From the NCBI RefSeq assembly GCF_001548035.1, contig NZ_AP014723.1, positions 310,001 to 374,000 of the forward strand: a DNA stretch of 64,000 nucleotides, in the 5' to 3' direction. The stretch is from Sulfurospirillum sp. UCH001 (GTDB lineage Bacteria > Campylobacterota > Campylobacteria > Campylobacterales > Sulfurospirillaceae). This document shows positions 8,818-17,903 of this stretch, one piece after another. The notes under the pieces were generated by a model. It worked only from the letters and a program-made list of their open reading frames with translations, was not told where the DNA came from and made no database searches. Each line of letters opens with the position of its first letter. The stretch's first letter is position 1. The translations under genes and the position numbers were made by a program.

Positions 8818-11196
8818 ATGAAATTGTTTCTCGCTTATCTCTTGTGCACTCTTTTTCTCCTTACTCCTGCATCTCTTTTTGCAGATATTACTGCAAAATC
8901 ACGAAAAATTAATTTGCAATTAACAGAGCAAGAAAAGACATGGCTCATTGAACATCCGACAATTCGTGTAGGTATGGATTTTGAATATGCTCCTTATGAG
9001 TGGCACAATAAAAATGGAAACTATGTTGGCATGGCTGTAGATTATTTGCGTCTTGTCGAACAAAAACTGGGTGTGCATTTTGAGATCGTTAAAGGAAAAT
9101 CATGGGATGAAGTGATTGAGATGGGCAAACAAGGTGAAATTGATGTACTCACCAGCATCGTTCAAACACCTGAACGTCTCAAATATTTTTTATTTTCTGA
9201 ACCCTATCGTGATACTCAAACAATGATAGTCGATAATGCAGAAGGTGAATTTATAGGTCAATTAAGCCATTTGGTAGGAAAACGTGTCGCAGTTGAAAAA
9301 GGCTATTTTACACAAGAAGTACTTGAAAAGAATTATCCACAAATAAAGCTCATTTTGGTAAAAAGTATCATAGAAGCCTTAACATTTGTACGTGATGGAA
9401 AAGCAGATGCCTATGTGGGTGATATGAGTGCTATCAATTATACAATACGAACCAATGGTTTTGAGAAACTTCGTTTTTCTGGACAAACGGAATTTTCCAG
9501 CCAACACCGTTTTGCCTTTCCAAAAAACAACAAAGAACTTGCGTCTATTATGACAAAAGCTATGTCTTCCATTTCATCTGAAGAATCTGACATTATTTAT
9601 AGTCGTTGGCTCGGTATGCGAATTGAGCAAGGTATTCGTGTGGAAACATTGCTTAAGTATAGTATTGGTGTTGCACTGTTGTTTTTACTCTTTGGATATT
9701 GGTATTATAGATTGAATTGTGAAATCAAAAATCGAAAAGCAGCGGAAAGACGAGAACATTATCGAAATAATATTCTTGAGATGATTGCAAAAATGGTGCC
9801 TTTATCAAGGGTACTAGAAGCAATTATTGAGGGTGTTGAAGAACAAAATTCCCGTATGCTATGCAGTATTCTCTTACTCGATAAAGAGGGTAAGTTTTTT
9901 GAACAGGTCATCGCTCCAAGTTTGCCTGATTTTTATAACGAAGCTTTGATGAATGTTAAAATAGGACGAGGTGTGGGTTCATGCGGAACAGCCGCATACA
10001 TCAAAGAGTGTGTAATCGTGGAAGATATTGCAACAGATCCTTATTGGAAAGAGTACAAAGCATTAGCACTTCGTGCAGGACTTAAGTCCTGCTGGTCAGA
10101 ACCTATTTTTGCATCAGATGGTAGTGTTTTAGGAACATTTGCTATTTACCATTCATCACCTCAAACGCCTCAAGAGTCAGACAAATTGCTCATAGAACAC
10201 TCTGCTAATCTTGCAAGTATAGCCATTGAAAAAAGTATGGCTGCAACAAAACTCAAAGAGAGCGAAGAGCTTTATAGACGGCTTACCGAAGAGGTGACTG
10301 ATGTGATTTGGCGGACAGATAAAGATCTGTTTATTACCTATATTAGTCCTGCTGATGAGAAATTTAGAGGGTACACCGCCGATGAAGTTGTTGGAAAACA
10401 TGTTTTTGAAATGTTTACGCCTGATGGTATCAAAACGATTATGGAAAAGATAGAGCAAAGGCAAGAGGCAGAACGAAAAGGTATTCGTACAGATTTTGTA
10501 ACCTACGAAATAGAGCATGTCTGTAAAGATGGAAGAATCCTTTGGGGTGAAATTGTCGCAAAGCCTGAACGAAATAAAAAAGGTGAAATCATAGGATATC
10601 ATGGCATTACGCGAGAGATAACGGAGCGAAAAGCGATGCAAGATAAAGTCCAAGAATTAGCATTTTACGATACATTGACAAAATTACCAAATCGTCTGTT
10701 ACTTAAAGAGCGTTTGAATTATACATTAGCGGAAATGAAACGTAACCATCATCATAGTGCATTACTCTTTTTGGATTTGGATAATTTTAAATCACTCAAT
10801 GACACCTATGGACACAGTATAGGAGATTTACTATTGTGTCAAGTAGCAGAGAGACTCAAAGAGTGTGTCAGAGAGGTAGATACCATAGCACGTTTTGGTG
10901 GTGATGAGTTTGTTGTAATTCTTAGCACGCTACATAAAAATGAAGATGAATCCATAGCACAAGCACAAAAAGTAGCCGAAAAAATTCGTCATAGTCTATC
11001 AAAGTATTATAGTATTAATGTTTCCCATGATAAGAATGAAGAGCAGTTAGTTGAGCATCTTTGTACAGCAAGCATTGGTGTGGTAGTTTTTGATTGTAGT
11101 GAAAAAAATCAAGATGAACTTTTAAAACGAGCGGATTTTGCAATGTATCGTGCGAAGGATGCAGGTAAAAATGGGATCTATTTTTATGGTTTATAA
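8818..11196 (+). CDS. periplasmic-binding/GAF/PAS/GGDEF sensor diguanylate cyclase
   Basis: A 792-residue sensor. Order of parts: signal peptide (1-22), a periplasmic solute-binding (SBP_bac_3-like) domain at about 40-280 with IRVGMDFEYAPYEW and TERLKYF-type hallmarks, one transmembrane helix near 282-300, a GAF domain at about 325-475, a PAS domain with PAC at about 480-610 and a C-terminal GGDEF domain with RFGGDEF. The residues REVD five positions upstream form a normal RxxD inhibitory site. No EAL domain follows. It probably links an amino-acid-like ligand in the periplasm to cyclic di-GMP synthesis. AAGGAGG lies just before the ATG. Confidence 0.92.
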   Translation: MKLFLAYLLCTLFLLTPASLFADITAKSRKINLQLTEQEKTWLIEHPTIRVGMDFEYAPYEWHNKNGNYVGMAVDYLRLVEQKLGVHFEIVKGKSWDEVIEMGKQGEIDVLTSIVQTPERLKYFLFSEPYRDTQTMIVDNAEGEFIGQLSHLVGKRVAVEKGYFTQEVLEKNYPQIKLILVKSIIEALTFVRDGKADAYVGDMSAINYTIRTNGFEKLRFSGQTEFSSQHRFAFPKNNKELASIMTKAMSSISSEESDIIYSRWLGMRIEQGIRVETLLKYSIGVALLFLLFGYWYYRLNCEIKNRKAAERREHYRNNILEMIAKMVPLSRVLEAIIEGVEEQNSRMLCSILLLDKEGKFFEQVIAPSLPDFYNEALMNVKIGRGVGSCGTAAYIKECVIVEDIATDPYWKEYKALALRAGLKSCWSEPIFASDGSVLGTFAIYHSSPQTPQESDKLLIEHSANLASIAIEKSMAATKLKESEELYRRLTEEVTDVIWRTDKDLFITYISPADEKFRGYTADEVVGKHVFEMFTPDGIKTIMEKIEQRQEAERKGIRTDFVTYEIEHVCKDGRILWGEIVAKPERNKKGEIIGYHGITREITERKAMQDKVQELAFYDTLTKLPNRLLLKERLNYTLAEMKRNHHHSALLFLDLDNFKSLNDTYGHSIGDLLLCQVAERLKECVREVDTIARFGGDEFVVILSTLHKNEDESIAQAQKVAEKIRHSLSKYYSINVSHDKNEEQLVEHLCTASIGVVVFDCSEKNQDELLKRADFAMYRAKDAGKNGIYFYGL

Positions 11197-11217
11197 AAAG
11201 GGCAGATGTGCCCTTTT
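11196..11217. terminator. bidirectional rho-independent terminator
   Basis: AAAAGGGCA and TGCCCTTTT pair around a 4-base loop, with A-runs and T-runs on both sides, exactly between the convergent sensor and deaminase genes. Confidence 0.85.
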
Positions 11218-12228
<1,011 letters not shown>

Positions 12229-12263
12229 TTATAGCAAACTTCTAAGACACATCTCAACTAGGT

Positions 12264-12293
12264 GTGACATTTTTAAGAAGAGTGGAGTATAAT
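12264..12293 (+). promoter_or_regulatory. promoter of the FMN riboswitch-ribB unit
   Basis: GTGACA (12264-12269) and a consensus TATAAT (12288-12293) are 18 bp apart, and the riboswitch begins about 14 bp after the -10 box. Confidence 0.6.
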
Positions 12294-12306
12294 TCCTGCG
12301 AAACTT

Positions 12307-12451
12307 ATTTCTCAGGGCAGGGTGCAATTCCCTACTGGCGGTAATCTTGTAACAAAGAGAGTCCGCGAGCGCTTTTAATGCTAGCATTAAAAGGTCAAGC
12401 AGATTTGGTGTAATTCCAAAACCAACGGTTAAAGTCCGGATGAGAGAGAAT
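12307..12451 (+). promoter_or_regulatory. FMN riboswitch (RFN element)
   Basis: All conserved parts of the RFN aptamer are present in order: CAGGGCAGGGTG with AATTCCCTACTGGCGGT, then AGTCCGCGAGC, a variable arm (TTTTAATGCTAGCATTAAAA, a perfect hairpin), CAGATTTGGTG with AATTCCAAAACCAACGGTT, and AGTCCGGATGAGAGA. The ends pair as P1. It binds FMN and normally reduces downstream expression. About 90 bases lie between the aptamer and the ribB ATG. I see no hairpin with a T-run there, so control may be at translation initiation (RBS TTAGGAG). Confidence 0.95.
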
Positions 12452-12544
12452 GTAGTCCATATTGCCATTGTTTATGACAAAGTCTGGTGCCTATATTTCA
12501 TATGCCCTGATTCTGGTAAGTTTACTCATATTTAGGAGTATACC

Positions 12545-13180
12545 ATGAATCAAATTTGTAAGGGAACTTCCCTTCACCACAATGTTAAGCAAGCTATTGC
12601 TGCGCTTCAAAACCAAAGCGGTGTGATCGTTTTGGATAGACATGACCGCGAGAATGAAGCGGACATTATTTTCCATGCAGGTTCATTAAGTACCGAGCAA
12701 ATGGCTCTTCTTATTCGTGAATGCAGTGGCATTGTCTGCTTATGTTTACCACCTGAAAAGGTCGACGAACTTTCTCTCCCTATGATGGTCACCCACAACC
12801 AATCTAAATTTCATACAGGCTTTACGGTTTCTATTGAAGCAAAAGATGGTGTTACCACAGGCGTGAGTGCAAAAGACAGGCTTACGACTATTCAAGCAGC
12901 CATTCATCCTGAGGGTAAAGCGAAAATAGTCTCTCCGGGTCATGTGTTTCCATTGCGCGCACGTAGCAATGGTGTTTTAGAACGTGAGGGACATACGGAG
13001 GCATCGGTTGATTTGATGCGACTCTCCAATCTTTCTCCCTATGCTGTTTTGTGTGAGCTAACCAATCCTGATGGTACGATGGCAGTAGGTGATACCATTT
13101 ATCATTTTGCGGCGCAACATGATTTTCCTATTGTAAGTATTGATGAGATCATCGCGTATCGAAAAGAGCATAAAATGTAA
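12545..13180 (+). CDS. ribB: 3,4-dihydroxy-2-butanone 4-phosphate synthase
   Basis: Converts ribulose 5-phosphate to the four-carbon unit used to build the riboflavin ring. Family motifs are clear: [10 protein letters not shown] (Mg-binding acidic loop), [46 protein letters not shown] and HTEASVDL. At 211 residues it is a stand-alone enzyme, without the GTP-cyclohydrolase half that many bacteria fuse to it. Its expression is set by the FMN riboswitch upstream, and a terminator follows. Confidence 0.96.
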   Translation: MNQICKGTSLHHNVKQAIAALQNQSGVIVLDRHDRENEADIIFHAGSLSTEQMALLIRECSGIVCLCLPPEKVDELSLPMMVTHNQSKFHTGFTVSIEAKDGVTTGVSAKDRLTTIQAAIHPEGKAKIVSPGHVFPLRARSNGVLEREGHTEASVDLMRLSNLSPYAVLCELTNPDGTMAVGDTIYHFAAQHDFPIVSIDEIIAYRKEHKM

Positions 13181-13187
13181 GAGATAT

Positions 13188-13226
13188 GCCCATATAGATT
13201 TGTATTTATATGGGCTTTATTTTTGT
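13188..13226 (+). terminator. rho-independent terminator after ribB
   Basis: A 9-bp stem (GCCCATATA/TATATGGGC) with a 10-base loop is followed by a T-rich tail. The last codons of the convergent LysR gene lie inside the hairpin, so it may serve both directions. Confidence 0.75.
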
Positions 13227-14087
13227 ATGAACAAACGCTTTGAAGAGACTAAAAAGCTTGGTGTGGTATTTATTTTTATGATATACGAGGTAAAACGTAC
13301 GGTCAATTTTTAGATTGATGAGTTTCACTTCAAAGAGTTCTTTTCTTTTGAGTTCACTTTCAACCGCAACTCTTGAAAGGCAGGTAATGGTTTGAGGATT
13401 GTTCAGCAAAATAGTTTTTGCTTCTTCAAATTCTGAAAACTCCATAAAAATATTGAGTTCTTTGGCAATGTCACCAAGCGCATCTAAAAAGATTTCTCTC
13501 GTTCCTGAGCCTTTTTCTCTTAGAATCCATTTTTTATGAAAAAGTTCATCAATGAAAAAATCTCCCTCCCCAAGGCAAGCGTCACTGCTCACAACAATAA
13601 GCTCATCATTTCCAATAGGCTCTTTAATGAGATCGATCTCATCACACGAAGATTCGATAAAACCCATATCAATTAGCCCATTCTTAAGCATATGAATAAT
13701 CTGTGCAGAATTTTGAATGTCTTTGTGGATATTGACATGTTCATGCTGTATCAGAAAATCAAATACAATATGGGGTGTGATGAAATCACCGATCGTCTTG
13801 CTAGAGGCAATGTTTAAAATGCCCGATATTTTGTCTTTTTTGAAAAAATTCTCAGCATCATTGAGAGCTAAAAAATGTGAATAGGTTTTTTCTTTAAAAA
13901 GCCTTCCTGTTTCATTAAGGACAAGTTTTTTACCAATGCGATCAAAAAGAGGCTCTCCTATTTGAGATTCGAGAGATTTGATCGAAAGAGAAATGGCTGA
14001 TTGGGTAATACCCAGTTGCTGTGCTAAGTTAGAGATATGCGAATCTTCACAGAGATAATAAAAAAATCTCAATTCTTGAAAGGTCAT
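13206..14087 (-). CDS. LysR-family transcriptional regulator (YeiE-like)
   Basis: A 293-residue LysR regulator: winged HTH at residues 1-60 (FFYYLCEDSHISNLAQQLGITQSAISLSIKSLE) and an effector-binding domain after about residue 85. It is divergent from a YeiH-type transporter gene, as yeiE and yeiH are in E. coli, and a palindrome suited to a LysR protein lies between them. It therefore most likely controls the transporter. The effector is unknown; a sulphur compound is a guess from YeiE. Confidence 0.9.
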   Translation of the reverse strand: MTFQELRFFYYLCEDSHISNLAQQLGITQSAISLSIKSLESQIGEPLFDRIGKKLVLNETGRLFKEKTYSHFLALNDAENFFKKDKISGILNIASSKTIGDFITPHIVFDFLIQHEHVNIHKDIQNSAQIIHMLKNGLIDMGFIESSCDEIDLIKEPIGNDELIVVSSDACLGEGDFFIDELFHKKWILREKGSGTREIFLDALGDIAKELNIFMEFSEFEEAKTILLNNPQTITCLSRVAVESELKRKELFEVKLINLKIDRTFYLVYHKNKYHTKLFSLFKAFVHTKIKPI

Positions 14088-14115
14088 ACCCTCTCCATAA
14101 TTAAAAATATTTATG

Positions 14116-14132
14116 ATTATATCGAATATAAT
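14116..14132. promoter_or_regulatory. LysR-type operator between regulator and yeiH
   Basis: ATTATATCGAATATAAT is a perfect palindrome around CGA and contains the T-N11-A core of LysR binding sites. It lies 58 bp before the yeiH ATG and 29 bp before the regulator ATG. A yeiH -10 box TATAAT is at 14160-14165, with TTTACT 17 bp upstream overlapping the region next to the operator. Confidence 0.55.
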
Positions 14133-14189
14133 TTATTTTACTTGTCAAAAGAAACATTTTATAATTTCCAAAACGATTTAAGGATATAT

Positions 14190-15218
14190 ATGTTTCAAAG
14201 AGAAAATCGAAATAATACACTGAGTGGTATTTTATTTGTTGCCCTTTTTGCAATGTCCGCAACCTATCTTGGAGAGTTTTCTTTTTTTCAACATTTAGGA
14301 ATTAGCCCTTTGATTATTGGTATTGTGTTAGGCATGATCTATGCCAATACGTTGCGTTCTAAACTGCCTAAAGAGTGGGTGAGTGGAATTTTATTTTCAA
14401 CAAAAACGCTTTTGAGAGCGGGCATTATTTTATATGGTTTTCGTATTACGTTTTCTAACATTCAAGCTGTAGGACTTTCAGGTATTGCAACCAGTGCTAT
14501 GGTGGTGACTTCTACATTTATCATTGGTTATATAGTGGGAACAAAATGGCTAAAACTCGACAGAGAAACGACCATCTTAACCAGTGCTGGAAGCTCTATT
14601 TGTGGGGCTGCTGCTGTTTTGGCGACAGAGCCAGTAGTGAATGCAGAAGCGCATAAAAGTGCCATTGCTGTCTCTACTGTTGTTGTTTTTGGAACGATCG
14701 CTATGTTCTTGTATCCGTGTCTTTATACCATGGGAGTGATACCTTTAACACCTGAACAGATGGGTGTTTACATTGGAGGAACGCTTCATGAAGTAGCACA
14801 TGTCGTTGCTGCTGGAAATGCACTGGGTGAAGAAGCTTCTCAAACAGCCGTGATCGTTAAAATGATCCGCGTGATGATGCTTGCGCCATTTCTTGTATTT
14901 TTAGGTATTTGGCTCCTTCAAAGCTCACAAGATATAGCGAAAAAGCAGAAAAATAAGATCATGATTCCGTGGTTTGCAGTATGGTTTATTGTCGTGGCAG
15001 GGTTTAACTCACTTGATCTTTTACCTCAAACAGTGGTATGCAATATCAATGCTATCGATACTTTTTTACTCACAATGGCAATGAGTGCTTTGGGCATGGA
15101 AACGAGCATAGAGAAGTTCAAAAATGTAGGAATGAAACCTATCTATTTGGCGAGTATTTTATTTGTATGGTTGATGTTTGGTGGATTTTATATTGTTAAA
15201 ATCTCTTTGAGTTTATAA
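14190..15218 (+). CDS. yeiH: YeiH/UPF0324-family putative anion exporter
   Basis: Integral membrane protein with about ten hydrophobic segments and family motifs (GISPLIIGIVLGMIYAN, GIILYGFRITF, SAGSSICGAAAVLA, GGTLHEVAHVVAAG). Members are annotated as putative sulphate exporters; the substrate is not proven. The frame is open back to 14037 inside the LysR gene, but the ATG at 14190 is preceded by AAGGA and begins the family-like N-terminus MFQRENR, giving 342 residues. It is paired with the divergent LysR gene. Confidence 0.88.
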   Translation: MFQRENRNNTLSGILFVALFAMSATYLGEFSFFQHLGISPLIIGIVLGMIYANTLRSKLPKEWVSGILFSTKTLLRAGIILYGFRITFSNIQAVGLSGIATSAMVVTSTFIIGYIVGTKWLKLDRETTILTSAGSSICGAAAVLATEPVVNAEAHKSAIAVSTVVVFGTIAMFLYPCLYTMGVIPLTPEQMGVYIGGTLHEVAHVVAAGNALGEEASQTAVIVKMIRVMMLAPFLVFLGIWLLQSSQDIAKKQKNKIMIPWFAVWFIVVAGFNSLDLLPQTVVCNINAIDTFLLTMAMSALGMETSIEKFKNVGMKPIYLASILFVWLMFGGFYIVKISLSL

Positions 15219-15506
15219 ATAGATCAAAATATCCACTTCTAACGATTCAGGCTTTGTTGCTGGGGCATAGCGGTTGATCACTGTACCGTTTTTATCAACT
15301 AAGAATTTGGTGAAATTCCATTTAATCGCTTCGCTGCCAAAGAGCCCTTTTTTGGCTTCTTTGAGGTATTTGTAGAGTGGATGGGTATTTTCACCATTGA
15401 CATCGATTTTGGAAAACATAGGAAATGTAACACTATATGTCAGTGAACAAAAACTTTTGATCTCTTCTTCATTTAAGGGCTCTTGATTCATAAATTGATT
15501 GCATGG
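15213..15506 (-). pseudogene. glutathione peroxidase gene, 3' part (97 codons), separated from its 5' part
   Basis: From CCA at 15506 the frame reads PCNQFMNQEPLNEEEIKS, the conserved GPx segment that normally follows ILGF. It continues through VNGENTHPLYKYLKEAKKG and IKWNFTKFLVDKNG to the stop. The catalytic Trp/Asn motif WNFTKF is here, while the catalytic Cys is in the other fragment at 30263-30445. Together they make 158 codons, the normal length. Upstream of 15506 the frame leaves the family sequence at once (codons SV), so this is the junction with inserted DNA. An ATG at 15489-15491 could start a truncated product without the active site. Confidence 0.9.
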
Positions 15507-15511
15507 ACTAA

Positions 15512-15523
15512 CTTTTCTAAAAT
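15512..15523 (+). repeat. left terminal inverted repeat of the gpx insertion
   Basis: CTTTTCTAAAAT, matched in reverse complement at 30252-30263. Five bases (ACTAA) separate it from the gpx sequence on this side. Confidence 0.7.
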
Positions 15524-15531
15524 CAATAAAT

Positions 15532-15672
15532 AGTATAATTAGCTTATAACCCTTATAATAATGATTGTTTGAATGATTAATTTACCCTAAATAGTATAAT
15601 TAGAAATTCTGAGAAAAAGTACAATTATTTTTCATGTTTTTAATTATTACAACAATAAAAAAAGTATAATTA
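15532..15672 (+). repeat. four left-end copies of the AGTATAATTA repeat in a gene-free AT-rich region
   Basis: Copies are at 15532-15541, 15593-15602, 15618-15627 (AGTACAATTA) and 15663-15672, with start-to-start spacings of 61, 25 and 45 bp. All read inward from the end. They resemble subterminal transposase-binding sites. Because each contains TATAAT-like bases they could also act as -10 boxes. The whole stretch 15524-15873 has no gene and is very AT-rich; I see nothing else in 15673-15873 except the leader of the next gene. Confidence 0.65.
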
Positions 15673-15873
15673 AAATAGGTGCATATTTAAATATTATTGC
15701 TATGGTATTAATACATGTTAACTATGATTATCACTAAATATTAGGATAACCTTGAAACTAATCAGAATATTGTATATAATAAAATAACGTATGAAAAAGT
15801 TGAAAATAAATAAGCATTACAATTCAGGAAATTAAATTTAAAATATTGGATATTTTATAATGGACCCAAGTAA

Positions 15874-16611
15874 GTGCGAATATTAATTGATACTAATATT
15901 CTTATTCCATTGGAAGATACGTGTGGTATATTATGTGATGCGTACTCTGATTTTGCTAAAGTTGCCATCGAAAATAAACATCAGATTATTGTTCATCCTG
16001 GTTCTATTGATGATTTGCAACGAGATAAAAATGATAATAGAAAACAAACGTTACTCTCAAAAACTAAAAAATATCCTGTATTAGAATCGCCACCCATTCC
16101 AACAGATGAAAAACTTATTGAGCTTGGGCTATCTGCAAAAAAAGATAATGACCGAATTGATAATTTAATCCTCTACGCTATTTTTCAATCGGCCGCACAT
16201 ATTTTAGTAACCGAAGATAGAAAGATTCATAATAAAGCTAAGCAGCTAGGCATATCAGACAAAGTGCACTATGTGCTTCAAGCATTAACCTTTTTGAAAA
16301 ATATGCATAATGTTATTGAAGTAAAACTTCCTAATATTTCGCATGTCCCTTTGCACAATATAGATTATAAAGGACCTTTTTTTTACTCATTGAGGGATTC
16401 ATACTTAGAATTCAACGATTGGTATCAGGAAAAGAGTGCTGAAGGCAGAAAAGCTTGGTGTGTCATGAATAAAAATGATCTTTCCGCTATTTTGATTTAC
16501 AAAGAAGAAACAGATGAGCAAGTGACGCAAGACATAATTCTGGAAGGGAAAAATTTAAAACTTTGTACTTTTAAAGTTGGAGAAAAAGTCCGTGGAAGAA
16601 AAATCGGATAG
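15874..16611 (+). CDS. PIN-domain plus N-terminal part of GNAT domain (frameshifted PIN-GNAT-PUA-like protein, part 1)
   Basis: The first 130 residues form a PIN-type nuclease domain: MRILIDTNILIPLE with the first acidic residue, a middle DNDRID and a later VTEDRKIHNKAKQLG. Residues 165-245 then read like the first strands of a GNAT acetyltransferase, ending FKVGEKVRGRKIG just before a TAG stop at 16609. The acetyl-CoA-binding helix that should follow continues in the +1 frame at 16613, so one ancestral gene has been split. It starts at GTG without a strong ribosome-binding site and is the first gene inside the gpx insertion. If translated alone it would be a PIN protein with a broken GNAT tail. 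Confidence 0.75.
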   Translation: MRILIDTNILIPLEDTCGILCDAYSDFAKVAIENKHQIIVHPGSIDDLQRDKNDNRKQTLLSKTKKYPVLESPPIPTDEKLIELGLSAKKDNDRIDNLILYAIFQSAAHILVTEDRKIHNKAKQLGISDKVHYVLQALTFLKNMHNVIEVKLPNISHVPLHNIDYKGPFFYSLRDSYLEFNDWYQEKSAEGRKAWCVMNKNDLSAILIYKEETDEQVTQDIILEGKNLKLCTFKVGEKVRGRKIG

Positions 16612-17353
16612 CATGATCAAAATGGCTTTTGAACATGCTATCCGAAATAAACATAGGCATGTGTATCTTACAATAAGACCTGATGTCCATGATCATTTAC
16701 GAGATTTATGTGATGAGTTTGGTTTTTATAGTATTGGATTATGTAAACTCAATCGAGATGAAGTTTATGTGAAAGAGGTACCTTGTATACCCCCAAAGAG
16801 GTTATTATATAGTCCCTTTGAGTATTATAAAAGATATCATCCATTTTTCATTTGCAATGCAGTCAAAAAATATATAGTTCCCATAATCCCCAAATATCAT
16901 CAGATATTATTCCCCGAAGCTCAAGAAAGAAGACAACTCAGTTTATTTGGAGATACTACAGCAACGGGTAACACTATTAAAAAGGCTTACTTGTGCCATA
17001 CCCCGACCAAACAGATGAATGAAGGCGATATTGTTCTCTTTTATCGATCTACTGACAAAATGGCCATTACAACTATTGGTATTGTAGAAAAATTTAAGAA
17101 TTCAGTCGATGCTGATGAAATCGCAACTATCGTTTCAAAAAGGACGGTTTATTCAAGAGCTGAAATTGACAACATGTCTGAAAAAGAAACTAGAATAATG
17201 TTATTTAGGCAAGTTTTACATTTTAAAAGGCCAATTGGTAGAAAGTGGCTTCAGGAAAATGGGATTGATGGCAATATACAATCAATACGAGCAATAGATG
17301 ATGCTCTTTTTCAAAAGATATTAAAAGCAGAAAATATTCAGTATGCTCAATAA
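16577..17353 (+). CDS. C-terminal part of GNAT domain plus PUA/EVE-like domain (part 2 of the frameshifted gene)
   Basis: The frame is open from 16577, but family-like sequence begins at the ATG at 16613: MIKMAFEHAIRNKHRHVYLTIRP and LRDLCDEFGF complete GNAT motif A and the following strand. After about residue 110 comes a PUA/ASCH/EVE-like fold with MNEGDIVLFYRS, AITTIGIVEKF and the C-terminal HFKRPIG segment; such domains often bind modified nucleic acids. Fused to the PIN part it would have PIN-GNAT-PUA order. Loss of two bases, for example one GA of GGAGATAGC, explains the break. The stop overlaps the ribosome-binding site of the next gene, so the genes are coupled. Confidence 0.75.
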   Translation: MEKKSVEEKSDSMIKMAFEHAIRNKHRHVYLTIRPDVHDHLRDLCDEFGFYSIGLCKLNRDEVYVKEVPCIPPKRLLYSPFEYYKRYHPFFICNAVKKYIVPIIPKYHQILFPEAQERRQLSLFGDTTATGNTIKKAYLCHTPTKQMNEGDIVLFYRSTDKMAITTIGIVEKFKNSVDADEIATIVSKRTVYSRAEIDNMSEKETRIMLFRQVLHFKRPIGRKWLQENGIDGNIQSIRAIDDALFQKILKAENIQYAQ

Positions 17354-17363
17354 GGAGTTCCTT

Positions 17364-17903
17364 TTGAAAAATTACAATATTTTCTTTGTTGCAGGCATTC
17401 ATGGTGTCGGGAAAAGTACTATTTGCAATAAAGTTGCGCAAAGACTAAATATTTTTACATCTTCATCAAGCCAGATAATCAAAGGATATAAAGGACAGAA
17501 AATTTCAAATAGTGGTAAACGTGTTAAAAATATTGATGAAAACCAAGAAGCACTTTTGCTAGGCTTGCAACAAATAGAAGCCAAAAATATACTTTTAGAT
17601 GGGCACTTCGTATTAATGAATGCTTTTGGGGATATTGAAAAGATATCAGAAAGTATTTTTCAGAAAATACGCCCTACAGCTATTATCCTACTTATTGATA
17701 CTCCAGCAGAAATTGCAAAGCGACTAGAAAATAGGGATTGTACAAAATATCCTGAAAATATATTAATACAAATGCAAGACTTAGAAGAAAGGCGAGCTGT
17801 ACAAATAGCTAAATTGGTAAGTGCTAACTATTTGAAAATAGATCTTCAAGCAGATATAGAGCCAGATAAAACACTTTCAAGTTTTGTATCAAGAAACATA
17901 TAA
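17364..17903 (+). CDS. P-loop nucleotide-kinase-like protein
   Basis: About 179 residues. Walker A is FVAGIHGVGKST near the N-terminus; later LLIDTPAEIAKRLENRD and the basic lid-like segment DLEERRAVQIAKLV resemble adenylate-kinase/AAA-type P-loop kinases. I choose the TTG at 17364 because AAGGAG lies about 6 bp upstream; an ATG at 17343 in the same frame has no such site. It is the second gene of the PIN-GNAT-PUA unit and converges on the ASCH remnant. Its substrate may be a nucleotide, a nucleic-acid end or a partner protein; the sequence does not say which. Confidence 0.75.
   Translation: MKNYNIFFVAGIHGVGKSTICNKVAQRLNIFTSSSSQIIKGYKGQKISNSGKRVKNIDENQEALLLGLQQIEAKNILLDGHFVLMNAFGDIEKISESIFQKIRPTAIILLIDTPAEIAKRLENRDCTKYPENILIQMQDLEERRAVQIAKLVSANYLKIDLQADIEPDKTLSSFVSRNI

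Noticed and set aside
12229-12468. Minus-strand open frame of 79 codons across the ribB leader
   Set aside because: It lies over the FMN riboswitch and has no family-like sequence; chance frame.
14037-14189. Longer N-terminus for the YeiH-type protein
   Set aside because: It would overlap the LysR gene and its operator; the ATG at 14190 has a ribosome-binding site and a family-like start.
15532-15672. AGTATAATTA copies as four promoters
   Set aside because: Each contains a -10-like core, but there is no consistent -35 box or downstream start, and their inverted relatives at the other end fit terminal repeats better.
16590-16625. Programmed +1 frameshift in the PIN-GNAT-PUA gene
   Set aside because: No slippery site like that of prfB; the GGA-TAG context does not favour tRNA slippage. 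A small deletion is simpler.
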